Below are positions 15,794 to 24,862 of a stretch of 64,000 nucleotides of DNA, piece after piece. The notes beneath the pieces are model-generated. The model searched no databases, was not told the DNA's origin, and saw only the letters and a program-made list of their open reading frames with translations. The position numbers and the translations under genes were made by a program. This DNA is from Duganella levis. Its GTDB lineage: Bacteria > Pseudomonadota > Gammaproteobacteria > Burkholderiales > Burkholderiaceae_D. Numbering within the stretch: position 1 is the stretch's first letter; every line of letters begins with the position of its first letter. Location: contig NZ_WWCT01000030.1 of assembly GCF_009857605.1 (NCBI RefSeq), forward strand, positions 1 to 64,000, written 5' to 3'.

Positions 15794-17773
15794 CTAGCGG
15801 CGGAACTTGCGCGGCTGGCGTTTGCGCGCCGCCGAGTTCTGCTCCTGCAAGATCGAATCGACCCGCTCCGACGCCTCGCGCGACAGGCGCTGCGCCAGTT
15901 CGGTATCCGGGAAGTATTCCGGCTGACGGTAGGCCAGCCACGCATAGGCCGAATACAGCCGGCACGCGTCCTCCACTTCCTGCAAGTTCATGTAATGCAG
16001 CGGCCGGTCGTTGGCGGTCAGCGGCGTGATCTTCTTGTGCGCCAGCGCCTTGGCCCAGGTCTCCCAGGCGTTCTGCAACGACGGCACCTTGGACGAAATC
16101 GGCACCAGCGACAGCGCGAATTTCTCGGCCACCGTCAGCTGCAAGGTATCCAGCCAGGCCGCGCGCTCGAACTGCTCTTCGGTAATGCGCGGATAGAAGA
16201 AGCCATCCGGCACATCAATATTGTGGACGAATCGCTTCAACAGCTTGGCCAGTCCATGCTCATGCGTGACCGACGAAATACGGTGCAGATGCTCCAGCGT
16301 CGGCGCGACGGCAAAGCCGGTGGCCTTCAACGGCACCGGCTTCTCGCGCAGCAGCGAGCGCATCACATTGTGGGTCTCATTGTCGTAACCGGCCACCAGG
16401 CCTTCCTCGTGCACGCCGAAGCGGCCGGCGCGGCCGGCGATCTGGCGCGCCAATGCGGCTGGAATCTCTTCCTCTTCGTAACCGTTGTACTTGACGGTGG
16501 TGGTCATCACCACGCGCGCGATCGGCATGTTCAGGCCCATGGCGAGGGCGTCGGTGCCGACCACCACGTCGGCCGTGCCTTCGCGGAAGCGCTGGGCTTG
16601 CGCGCGCCGCACTTCCGGCGACAGGTTGCCGTACACCGTGGCCACCGACAGCCCCATCTCGGTCACCATATCGCGCCACATCAACACCTCGCGGCGCGAG
16701 AAGCAGATCACCGCATCGCCGCGACGCAGACCGCTCAGCTTACGCACGGCGTTGGTTTCCATCGTCAGCGGCCCCTTGCGCTTGAGGATGTGGACTTCCA
16801 GCTCACATTCCAGCCGCGCCGCCAACACCTCGATGGCGCGCCGCGCTTCCGGCGCCCCGACCAGGTAGACGATACGCGCCGGTGCGCCGCAGACTGCGGC
16901 GGTCCAGGCGGCGCCGCGGTCGCGGTCGGCCAGCATCTGAATTTCATCGATCACAGCCACATCGATTGGCGTTTGCGTATCCAGCATCTCCACCGTGCTG
17001 GCGACGTGGGTAGCGCCCGGAACCAGCCGCCGCTCCTCGCCGGTGACCAGGCTGACCTTCAGCGGCTTGCCGTGCTGCTCCATTTCCTGCAAACGCTCGT
17101 AGTTTTCCAGCGCCAGCAGACGCAACGGCGCCAGATACACGCCGCTCGGCGCTTTCGCCAGCGCCTCGATCGCCTGGTGGGTCTTGCCGGAATTGGTCGG
17201 TCCAAGCACCGCGATGAACTTGCGCTTGATGCGGCGCGCCAGGTCGAACGAGGCCGGATATTCGGCCAGATTGATGCTCTGGCGGGTACGTTCGGCGTGC
17301 TGCTCCTCCATATCGCGCTCGACCGCGTGCTCCAGCCGCAGGCGGATGCGGTCGAACACCATGCCGGCCGGCTCGGCGATCTGCATATCGTTGAGCGCTT
17401 GCAGGAACGGTTCGGCGTCCATATCGCAATCGTCGCAGGCGTCGGCCAACTCCTGCACGAAGTCGCTGACGTAGCCGTGCAACTCGGCCGCCACTTCCTC
17501 GCTGGCGCGCTCCAGCAGCAACCCTGAGCGGGTGTCCTCATCCAGCTTGCGCCATTTGGACGACTTGGCCAGCACACCCTGCGCCGGAACCAGGTCGTAG
17601 GCCACGCGCCGGTCGCCGTATTTGACGACGCCGCTGATGCGCAGAAACACCCTGCCCTCGGCCTTGGCTAAGGCGATGCCGCGCGCGGTCAGGCCGAGAT
17701 GGCGCATCAGGTCATCGTCCTCTGCCGGGTCGCCGTCGGAGGATGAAACGAAGGGGGCGGAGGCTTTTGTCAT
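15794..17773 (-). CDS. SUV3-like ATP-dependent RNA helicase
   Basis: 659 residues. Superfamily 2 helicase: Walker A GPTNSGKT (~residue 190), Q-like APLRLLALENYERL, Walker B DVAVIDEIQML (DEIQ), motif III …VYLVGAPE, motif VI …ARQIAGRAGRFG. This is the plan of mitochondrial SUV3 and its bacterial relatives in alpha- and betaproteobacteria; 80 basic/low-complexity residues lie at the C-terminus. In mitochondria SUV3 feeds PNPase for RNA decay; a similar RNA turnover role is inferred. The next gene, 2 bp downstream, encodes the HNH nuclease. Confidence 0.92.
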   Translation of the reverse strand: MTKASAPFVSSSDGDPAEDDDLMRHLGLTARGIALAKAEGRVFLRISGVVKYGDRRVAYDLVPAQGVLAKSSKWRKLDEDTRSGLLLERASEEVAAELHGYVSDFVQELADACDDCDMDAEPFLQALNDMQIAEPAGMVFDRIRLRLEHAVERDMEEQHAERTRQSINLAEYPASFDLARRIKRKFIAVLGPTNSGKTHQAIEALAKAPSGVYLAPLRLLALENYERLQEMEQHGKPLKVSLVTGEERRLVPGATHVASTVEMLDTQTPIDVAVIDEIQMLADRDRGAAWTAAVCGAPARIVYLVGAPEARRAIEVLAARLECELEVHILKRKGPLTMETNAVRKLSGLRRGDAVICFSRREVLMWRDMVTEMGLSVATVYGNLSPEVRRAQAQRFREGTADVVVGTDALAMGLNMPIARVVMTTTVKYNGYEEEEIPAALARQIAGRAGRFGVHEEGLVAGYDNETHNVMRSLLREKPVPLKATGFAVAPTLEHLHRISSVTHEHGLAKLLKRFVHNIDVPDGFFYPRITEEQFERAAWLDTLQLTVAEKFALSLVPISSKVPSLQNAWETWAKALAHKKITPLTANDRPLHYMNLQEVEDACRLYSAYAWLAYRQPEYFPDTELAQRLSREASERVDSILQEQNSAARKRQPRKFRR

Positions 17774-17896
17774 GGCATATCAGATGGGGTGAACTCGGCC
17801 CGGATTATACCGCGCAGGCGCTGGCCAGATGGCGTGCATCTCTGATTTCTGGCACCATACGGCGGTTTTACATCGCCGTCTTGCCAGAAAACTCCC

Positions 17897-18505
17897 ATGC
17901 CCCAAACAATCAATATCGCCGTTCATCACGAACTGCTGATAAAAAAAAGCCGCTTTATTGCCTGCGTCCAGCCGATGACCGATCGCGCCAGCGCGCAGAA
18001 AATCGTCACGGCATTATGGGAACAGCATCCCGGCGCCGCACACGTATGCTGGGCATTATTAGCCGGCGGCCAATCGGCGGCAGTCGATGATGGCGAACCG
18101 AGCGGCACCGCCGGCCGCCCCATGCTCGATGTATTGCGCCATCAGGATCTGGAAGGTGTATTAGCCACCGTGGTGCGTTATTTCGGCGGCGTTAAATTAG
18201 GCGCCGGCGGCTTGGTGCGCGCTTATACCGACAGCGTAGCGCAGGCTTTATTAAAGGCCGAGAAAATTCCCATTATCAAACAGCGCTTCCTGATTTGCAG
18301 CGCGCCATATGCCATGGAAGGCTTGGTGCGAAGGGAAATTGAAATGGCCGACGCCGAGCTGAATAATGTCCAGCATGCGAATGACGTGCAGTTTGAATTT
18401 AATCTCCCGGACACCGCCGCCGATGCGCTGATTACCCGTTTAAACGAAGCCGGCCATGGACGCATCGTCTGGACCGATCCCGACGATACGCCTTCTGCAA
18501 GCTGA
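17897..18505 (+). CDS. yigZ: YigZ/IMPACT-family protein
   Basis: 202 residues. N-terminal UPF0029/IMPACT domain (~10-120: KKSRFIACVQPMTDRASA… DDGEPSGTAGRPMLDVL… VVRYFGGVKLGAGGLVRAY), the diagnostic ‘DDGEPSGTAG’ and ‘YFGG.KLG.GGL’ motifs, then a DUF1949 tail (~140-200). Members are linked to translation or ribosome-associated regulation, with function unsettled. Divergent from the SUV3-like gene across 123 bp; the next gene is convergent, 17 bp away. Confidence 0.92.
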   Translation: MPQTINIAVHHELLIKKSRFIACVQPMTDRASAQKIVTALWEQHPGAAHVCWALLAGGQSAAVDDGEPSGTAGRPMLDVLRHQDLEGVLATVVRYFGGVKLGAGGLVRAYTDSVAQALLKAEKIPIIKQRFLICSAPYAMEGLVRREIEMADAELNNVQHANDVQFEFNLPDTAADALITRLNEAGHGRIVWTDPDDTPSAS

Positions 18506-18522
18506 ATTTTGGTGTCTTCGCG

Positions 18523-19683
18523 CTAATTCTTGGCATGGCTGCCGAGCCACGTCAGCTTGTGCCATACGGATTCAAGCGGTCCCTGCGAATGCTGGGCCAG
18601 CCACCACACGCTGAACTGCCGTTGCACCAGCGCCAGCACGATACCGATCGCCAGCGCAAAACTGGCACCGGTATATTGATACATGCCTAGTCCAAAACCA
18701 TAATAAATCGACGTGCCGATAATCGATTGCACCACGTAGCTGGTTAAACTCATACGACCGAGAGGCGAAAAGAACATCAGACAGCGCTGAGAATAAAACA
18801 GCAGTACAAACACCGATACCAGCACCACCATGAATGCCACGTTGGACCACGAGGTAATAATCACCAGCAACGGACGACGCACGGCCTCGCCTACGCCCAA
18901 TAATTCCGGCCAGGTCTTGAGCACATAAAATGGGATGAACAGAACTATCGCAATAAGCAGTGCACGGCGCCAGAATGTCGGATCGCTAAACAATCCCTTG
19001 CGGCCAGCCAGCATACCCAGCATGAATAAAGCGGGAATCTGGAATATCCGGCCGTTTTCCCAACTCCAGCGAATCACGCCGATTTTGCCATTGGTGAGAT
19101 TACCCGTCCAAACCTGCAAGGCCGAACCATGGGCGAAATATTCATTGGCACGACCGAAATATGCCCACGAAGCCGGATCGGGTAATTTCTCATTCGGATT
19201 CGGCAAAGCCTGGAATACTTCCCACCACGCATACGGCTGCAACAATAAAACCACCGCAATAATTCCTACCCAGCGATTACTGAGACGGGCCACAGGTATC
19301 AGCGTCAATCCCAGCACCGCGTAAATACTCAGGATATCGCCGTGATAAAACATGGAATTAAACAAACCAAACGCGAGCAACAACGCCAGCCGCCAGGCGA
19401 AACGGGCGCGAAAGTCCTCGCCGCGCCGCTCCCGGTTGTGATATTGGATGTAGAAAGTGACGCCAAACAGCAAGGCGAAGATGGCATAGGACTTGCCGCC
19501 GAACAAGAAAAACAGACTGTCCCAGATCAACTTGTCGACCGCCTGCAGCCAGGCCGGCAGACCTGTCGGGGCAAAATAGAAATCAAAATGCTCGATATTG
19601 TGTAACAGCATGATCGAAACAATGGCAAAGCCACGTAGCGCGTCGATCACATCCAGCCTGGAAGTCGTTGTCGTTATAGTCAT
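18523..19683 (-). CDS. DUF418 (YeiB-like) membrane protein
   Basis: 386 residues from ATG 19683 (GGTGGAG upstream). About ten membrane helices. N-terminal RLDVIDALRGFAIVSIMLLHN is the conserved YeiB opening, and …SLTSYVVQSIIGTSIYYGFG… is the DUF418 C-terminal mark. Function of the family is uncertain; acyl-transfer-like membrane enzymes are the usual suggestion. It follows the chemoreceptor gene by 45 bp on the same strand, so it may be the last gene of that operon. Confidence 0.9.
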   Translation of the reverse strand: MTITTTTSRLDVIDALRGFAIVSIMLLHNIEHFDFYFAPTGLPAWLQAVDKLIWDSLFFLFGGKSYAIFALLFGVTFYIQYHNRERRGEDFRARFAWRLALLLAFGLFNSMFYHGDILSIYAVLGLTLIPVARLSNRWVGIIAVVLLLQPYAWWEVFQALPNPNEKLPDPASWAYFGRANEYFAHGSALQVWTGNLTNGKIGVIRWSWENGRIFQIPALFMLGMLAGRKGLFSDPTFWRRALLIAIVLFIPFYVLKTWPELLGVGEAVRRPLLVIITSWSNVAFMVVLVSVFVLLFYSQRCLMFFSPLGRMSLTSYVVQSIIGTSIYYGFGLGMYQYTGASFALAIGIVLALVQRQFSVWWLAQHSQGPLESVWHKLTWLGSHAKN

Positions 19684-19693
19684 GCGTCTCCAC

Positions 19694-19730
19694 CAAGGTA
19701 AGCAAAATGCCAAGCTTACCTTGTTTTTTT
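19694..19730 (+). terminator. plus-facing hairpin with U-run between two minus-strand genes
   Basis: CAAGGTAAGC (19694-19703) / GCTTACCTTG (19714-19723), 10 bp stem, 10-base loop, then seven T on the plus strand. In that orientation it is a good intrinsic terminator, but both flanking genes read on the minus strand, where the same hairpin has A's before and no U-run after. It would stop antisense transcripts, or act as a hairpin just upstream of the DUF418 ribosome site. Confidence 0.55.
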
Positions 19731-21273
19731 AACCAGCTAAACGGAAGACTTTGACGGCGTCGGCCAGACGGCCGGCTTGCTCTTGCAGCGCGCCAGCGGC
19801 TGCGGCGGCTTGTTCGACCAGCGCGGCATTCTGCTGCGTGGCGCTGTCGATGGTGCCGATGGCCTGGTTGACCTGGTCGATGCCCATCTCCTGCTCGCGG
19901 CTGGCAGTGGCGATTTCGCCAACAATCGTGGTTACCCGCTGGATGCTGGAGACGATTTCTTCCATCGTCCCGCCGGCCTGCCCGACCAGCGCGCTGCCCT
20001 CGTCCACCTGCGCCGCCGATGCTTCGATCAATTGCCGCACTTCCTTGGCCGCCGCGTCCGAGCGATGCGCCAGGCTGCGCACTTCCGACGCCACCACGGC
20101 AAATCCTCGTCCCTGCTCGCCGGCGCGCGCCGCTTCGACCGCCGCATTCAGGGCCAGAATGTTGGTCTGGAACGCAATGCCCTCGATCACCGCGATGATA
20201 TCGACGATTTTCTGTGATGAGGCGTTGATGCTGCCCATGGTGGCTACCACCTGCGCCATCACCGCGCCGCCGCGCACGGCAACGTCGGCCGCCGACGAGG
20301 CCAGCGTGTTGGCCTCGCCCGCATTATTGGAATTCTGCCGCACCGCCGACGTCATCTCCTCCATCGATGACGCGGTCTCTTCCAGCGAACTGGCTTGCGA
20401 CTCGGTACGCGCCGACAGATCCATATTGCCGGCCGCAATCTCGCCGGAGGCCAATGCAATCGCATCGGTGCCGCCGCGCACCTGGCTGACGATGCCGTGC
20501 AGGCTGCCGTTCATCTCCCGCAAGGCGCGCTTGAGCTGGCCGGTTTCCGTAATATCCTGCTCGGACACGTCAATCTGCGATGACAAATCGCCTTTGGCCA
20601 CGCGCGCGGCAAAGTCCACCGCCTCGCCCAGCGGCGTCAGGATCGAGCGCGAAATCATCTGCCCCACCACCAGCGACACCACCACCGCCAGCAAGCCGAA
20701 GCCGATGATATGGATGCGCGACTTGACCACCGCTTCATCGCCGACCGCCTTGGTGGCCTCCGAATTTTTCTCGATCAAGTCACTCAGCGCGGCCATGCTT
20801 TTCTCCAGCACGCGGAAGCTGTCCATAAACGCGGGGAATTTGGTTTGCGCTGCCGGCGGATCGGTCAGCGACAGCTCGACCATCTCCTCGGCGCTTTTCA
20901 GGTAACGCTCCACATCCGGCCGCACCTGTTCCATGGCGCGGTGGACGTCGGCATCGGTGCTGGCGCCGTCCATGTCCTTGATCAGCTTACGGAACAGCGC
21001 GATGTGTTCGGCCGTATCCTGGCGCACTTCCTTGATTTCGGCCGGATCGTTCTTGCCGGACGCCAGCCGGGCGGCCAGCACGTCGGCGCGCAGCGCGTCG
21101 TGCGCCTGATCGGCCTGGAGTTGATCCTTCATCGCCGAACTATTGGTGCTGATGGCGTCCATCGAGCCGTCCAGCACGTACACCGCGTAATAGCCTACTA
21201 GTCCTACCAGACTGACGAACACCAGCGTCGCCAGGTTCATCAACAACAAGCGCTGCTTGATGGTCAATCGCAT
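19729..21273 (-). CDS. methyl-accepting chemotaxis protein (chemoreceptor 1)
   Basis: 514 residues. TM1 ~10-32, a ~160-residue periplasmic four-helix-bundle ligand domain, TM2 ~190-212, HAMP (~213-265), then the cytoplasmic signalling hairpin with tip …VIEGIAFQTNILALNAAVEAARAGEQGRGFAVVA…. No C-terminal CheR/CheB pentapeptide: it ends AVKVFRLAG. The gene starts 12 bp after the outer-membrane channel gene (AGGAGAGCTC before ATG), so they form one operon; the receptor may sense what the channel admits. Ligand unknown. Confidence 0.93.
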   Translation of the reverse strand: MRLTIKQRLLLMNLATLVFVSLVGLVGYYAVYVLDGSMDAISTNSSAMKDQLQADQAHDALRADVLAARLASGKNDPAEIKEVRQDTAEHIALFRKLIKDMDGASTDADVHRAMEQVRPDVERYLKSAEEMVELSLTDPPAAQTKFPAFMDSFRVLEKSMAALSDLIEKNSEATKAVGDEAVVKSRIHIIGFGLLAVVVSLVVGQMISRSILTPLGEAVDFAARVAKGDLSSQIDVSEQDITETGQLKRALREMNGSLHGIVSQVRGGTDAIALASGEIAAGNMDLSARTESQASSLEETASSMEEMTSAVRQNSNNAGEANTLASSAADVAVRGGAVMAQVVATMGSINASSQKIVDIIAVIEGIAFQTNILALNAAVEAARAGEQGRGFAVVASEVRSLAHRSDAAAKEVRQLIEASAAQVDEGSALVGQAGGTMEEIVSSIQRVTTIVGEIATASREQEMGIDQVNQAIGTIDSATQQNAALVEQAAAAAGALQEQAGRLADAVKVFRLAG

Positions 21274-21285
21274 GAGCTCTCCTGT

Positions 21286-22074
21286 TTAGAATTTGATGGA
21301 CAGTCCAACCGTCCAGCTCCAGTCCGGCGTGTTCTTGTTGAGGCCGCGAGATAGCGCGGTATCCACTTGCACCGTGTCGGTCAGCAGATAGGCAGCGCCA
21401 ATGTCGAAGGTGGTGACGCTACCGCCGTGGCGGCCCTTGGCGATCTGTGGCGCCGAGTATTCGATGAAGCTGCGGAAGCGCTCGTTCCACTCCCTGCCCA
21501 GCACGATGCCGAAAATGCCGCTGCTGTAGCGCGCGCCATTATCGTCATGCTGCCAGGCGATGCCGGGCATGACGCCGAGGCTGAAGTCCTCCGGCAGTTC
21601 CCATTCGGCCGCCAGGCGCAGCGAGCCGCCTTTGCCGGTGGCGCGGAAGGCGCTGGAGCCGCTGTCGAGGTCGACGTGGGCCAGCACGCCCATCGACGGC
21701 AGTGAGCCTTGCGCATCGGCCACATGCCATTTGACGCCGAGCGAAACGTCGGCATAACCGTTTTCGGTGGCGCGTTGGCCGGTGTTGAGGTCGTCGGTAA
21801 CGACGCGCATGCGGCCATCGGTTTCGATGCGCGCTTCCACCGTATCGCTGAGGCCGAAGCGCAGCAGGGTTGGCGTGGAATAGGTGCGTTCCTTGATGCC
21901 GTTGGCCTTGTTGCGGTCCAGCGCGAAACTGGTTTCGATCTGGAAGCGGCCAGCGCCGACGACGTTACTGGACTCCACGAAATCCGGCCGGTCGGTGACG
22001 ATCTGGTCTTTCTCATCGGCCTGGGCCAACAGCGGGAATACCAGCAGCAACGTAGCAAGCATCTTGATATGCAT
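21286..22074 (-). CDS. outer-membrane beta-barrel of the phenol-type (MetA-like) transporter family
   Basis: 262 residues from ATG 22074 with GGAGGAGAC upstream. Signal peptide MHIKMLATLLLVFPLLAQADE, then …TDRPDFVESSNVVGAGRFQIETSF, the opening motif of the ‘phenol-degradation meta-pathway transporter’ (DUF/Pfam PF13557-like) barrels, and C-terminal aromatic …VGLSIKF. Alternating hydrophobic strands run throughout. Substrate cannot be fixed; such barrels are often annotated as phenol porins on thin evidence. Operon: followed by a chemoreceptor 12 bp on. Confidence 0.8.
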   Translation of the reverse strand: MHIKMLATLLLVFPLLAQADEKDQIVTDRPDFVESSNVVGAGRFQIETSFALDRNKANGIKERTYSTPTLLRFGLSDTVEARIETDGRMRVVTDDLNTGQRATENGYADVSLGVKWHVADAQGSLPSMGVLAHVDLDSGSSAFRATGKGGSLRLAAEWELPEDFSLGVMPGIAWQHDDNGARYSSGIFGIVLGREWNERFRSFIEYSAPQIAKGRHGGSVTTFDIGAAYLLTDTVQVDTALSRGLNKNTPDWSWTVGLSIKF

Positions 22075-22176
22075 GTCTCCTCCACGAGCGAAGCGCGTGG
22101 GGTCCACCCTAACACATTGGCATAGATCAATTGTTGGTAAATCCCCACATCGCTTCGGCTGCAGCCAGCACATCCC

Positions 22177-22320
22177 TTAGCGAAAAAGGATGATACTCAA
22201 CGTGGTGACGAGAACGATACCGCCTCCCGCTAGCGAGGTAGATACCATAAATTTGATTAGCTTATCGCGACCAAGCGGCGTAGAGGCATAGCGAACAAAA
22301 GAGTCAATTAGGTTTCCCAT
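22177..22320 (-). CDS. 47-residue one-helix membrane protein (small partner, copy 2)
   Basis: ATG 22320 has GGGAGATAA upstream and lies 2 bp after the stop of the 146-residue protein. Polar, basic start (MGNLIDSFVRYASTPLGRDK) then a hydrophobic C-terminal helix (…GGGIVLVTTLSIILF). Same layout as the 40-residue protein at 14125-14247 (about 20 polar residues then one helix). No family is recognised. Confidence 0.7.
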   Translation of the reverse strand: MGNLIDSFVRYASTPLGRDKLIKFMVSTSLAGGGIVLVTTLSIILFR

Positions 22321-22322
22321 AT

Positions 22323-22763
22323 TTATCTCCCTGTGATCACGAAATGGAAAATGGCGAAGGTCAAAGCCGATAGCACCGTGAAGACTATTGATACTAGCAC
22401 TATCCGCAAGGCCCCGGAGGCGGGCTTGTTATCACTGCGATCCAGTGAATCAATGGCTCCGAGCATGACCAGCACCGCAGAATAGATGATGAGAACCACA
22501 TGAAAAACTAAAGCCGTCCATGCGATAACGCGCGGCCACCCGCTGGCGTTTTCCAGATAGCCAGCCAGCTCATAAGTGGCTCCCGCCGACATGGCGATCA
22601 CAGGCCAAAACAACTGGCCATCTTTTACTACACTGTAGACCAGGCCCCGCGCCTGCTCTCGATAGGTTCGCCCAATGCCCAGCAACGGTAGCAGAGCAAT
22701 CGGTGCGAAGATGGGGATGGCGATGTGGACGAAGATCCAGGCGATGAATTGAAGCGTATTCAT
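22323..22763 (-). CDS. 146-residue four-helix membrane protein (large partner, copy 2)
   Basis: ATG 22763 is chosen over an ORF start near 22820 because GAGAAAGGAGAA sits just before it. Helices at about 5-28, 45-68, 80-100 and 118-140. It shares exact length (146), topology and the motif DGQLFWPVIAMSAGATYEL with the protein at 13659-14099, so they are paralogues; identity looks moderate. The stop is 2 bp from the small partner. Divergent from the sigma-54 efflux operon across 159 bp. Function unknown; an accessory channel or holin-like pair is a guess. Confidence 0.72.
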   Translation of the reverse strand: MNTLQFIAWIFVHIAIPIFAPIALLPLLGIGRTYREQARGLVYSVVKDGQLFWPVIAMSAGATYELAGYLENASGWPRVIAWTALVFHVVLIIYSAVLVMLGAIDSLDRSDNKPASGALRIVLVSIVFTVLSALTFAIFHFVITGR

Positions 22764-22784
22764 AAATTCTCCTTTCTCAAGGGT

Positions 22785-22798
22785 GTCCGTTTCCGGAC
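22785..22798. promoter_or_regulatory. upstream dyad, likely binding site of the NtrC-type activator
   Basis: GTCCG TTTC CGGAC, 14 bp, centre about 110 bp upstream of the -12 element. Position and symmetry suit an enhancer-binding-protein site. The activator gene lies in the operon that the promoter drives. Confidence 0.55.
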
Positions 22799-22895
22799 GG
22801 GTGTGGGCGGAGACGGGCAACGTGGCGCGTGGCGCTGGGTGGCCGGATCAGCTTAGAGCCTTGATTTACCTGGGTTTGTCTTTTTATCAAAGGTA

Positions 22896-22911
22896 TGGCA
22901 CGGGGCTTGCA
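22896..22911 (+). promoter_or_regulatory. sigma-54 (RpoN) promoter, -24/-12
   Basis: TGGCACGGGGCTTGCA matches the consensus TGGCAC-N5-TTGCA with no mismatch: GG at 22897-22898 and GC at 22909-22910 are 12 apart. Transcription should start near 22922, i.e. one base before the ATG of the adaptor gene. The operon encodes an NtrC-type activator, which this promoter type requires. Confidence 0.9.
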
Positions 22912-22922
22912 ATAGAAGAGGC

Positions 22923-24170
22923 ATGGATACCCTCATCACCACCGCCACCCTCTCCCGCCGCAAGCGCAACACCGTGCTGGCGACCGCCGCTGTGCTGGCC
23001 ACGCTCAGCCTCACGGCCTGGGCCATCAATCGCGCCGTCAGCCCCAGCGTCGATGCCGGCGACGTCAGCATCGCCACCGTGCGCGTCGGCAGCATCGCCA
23101 ACACCATCAACGCCTCCGGCATCGTGATCCCGGTACACGAGGAACTGGTGTCGAGCCCGATCCAGACCCGCGTCGCCAAGGTCCACGCAAAGCTGGGCCA
23201 GCAAGTGCAGGCCGGCGAGCTGCTGCTGGAACTGGACAACCGCACCCTGCTGCTCGCCATCGACGCGCTCAAGGAGCAGCTGGCGCAACAGGAAAACCGC
23301 ATCGTCGCGCTGACGCTGGAGATGGAGCAAAAACGCAAGCAGCTGACCAGCGCCATCGAGCTGCTGCAACTCGACCTGGAAGCCACCCGCGTCCGCCTGG
23401 TCCGCTACCAGACGCTGCGCAAGGCCGGCGGTGCTTCCGCCGAAGACCTGCTGACCGCCGAACTCAACGTCAAGCGCAACGAGATCCAGCTGCGCCAGAC
23501 CCACGAACAACTGGCCGATAACAAGCTGGTCACCAACAGCAATATCGAAGGCGCGCGCCTGCAAAAAAACATCCTGCAAAAGCAGATGCAGGAACAGCAG
23601 CAACTGCTGGCGCAAACCCAGGTGCGCGCGCCGTTCGCCGGCATGCTGACCTGGCTGCTGGCCGATGAAGGCGCCAGCGTCGCCACCGGCCAGCTGGTCG
23701 CCAAGGTCTCGGAGCTCAATAACTACAAAGTCGAAGCCTCGCTGTCCGACTTCCACGCGCGGGCGCTCAACGCCGGCCAGAAGGTGCTGGTGGAACAAGG
23801 CAACGTCAAGCTCAACGGCGAGGTGCAGACGGTGCTGCCGGAAATCCAGAACGGCACCGTCAAGCTGCTGGTCACGCTGGCCGAGCCGCACCACGCCATG
23901 CTGCGCAACAAGCTGCGGGTGGAAGTCAACATCGTCACCGAGCAGAAGCAGAACGCGCTGCTTGCCGACAATGGCCCGGCCTTCAACGGTCGCGGCCCGC
24001 AAGATATTTTCGTGGTGCGCGACGGCGTCGCCCGCAAGACCACACTCAACATCGGCGCCAGCGATGGCAAGGCCGTGGAAATCCTGTCCGGCGTGCGCGC
24101 CGGAGACCATCTCATCACTTCAGACACCAGCCGCTACAAGGACCGCGACAGCGTCCGCGTAGCCCAATAA
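22923..24170 (+). CDS. HlyD-like periplasmic adaptor of an ABC exporter
   Basis: 415 residues. One N-terminal membrane helix (~18-36: NTVLATAAVLATLSLTAWAI), a biotinyl-lipoyl half (…IVIPVHEELVSSPIQTRVAKV… LGQQVQAGELLLELDN), a long coiled coil (~100-230, rich in E/Q/L), the second lipoyl half (VRAPFAGMLTWLLADEGASV) and a beta-barrel domain. This is the MFP adaptor that would bridge an inner-membrane FtsX/MacB-type pump to a TolC channel. First gene of a six-gene operon behind a sigma-54 promoter; no outer-membrane factor gene is in the operon. No convincing leader exists between promoter and ATG. Confidence 0.92.
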   Translation: MDTLITTATLSRRKRNTVLATAAVLATLSLTAWAINRAVSPSVDAGDVSIATVRVGSIANTINASGIVIPVHEELVSSPIQTRVAKVHAKLGQQVQAGELLLELDNRTLLLAIDALKEQLAQQENRIVALTLEMEQKRKQLTSAIELLQLDLEATRVRLVRYQTLRKAGGASAEDLLTAELNVKRNEIQLRQTHEQLADNKLVTNSNIEGARLQKNILQKQMQEQQQLLAQTQVRAPFAGMLTWLLADEGASVATGQLVAKVSELNNYKVEASLSDFHARALNAGQKVLVEQGNVKLNGEVQTVLPEIQNGTVKLLVTLAEPHHAMLRNKLRVEVNIVTEQKQNALLADNGPAFNGRGPQDIFVVRDGVARKTTLNIGASDGKAVEILSGVRAGDHLITSDTSRYKDRDSVRVAQ

Positions 24171-24184
24171 AAAAGAGGGAAAAC

Positions 24185-24847
<663 letters not shown>

Positions 24848-24862
24848 GCCGAGGGAGCGCAC

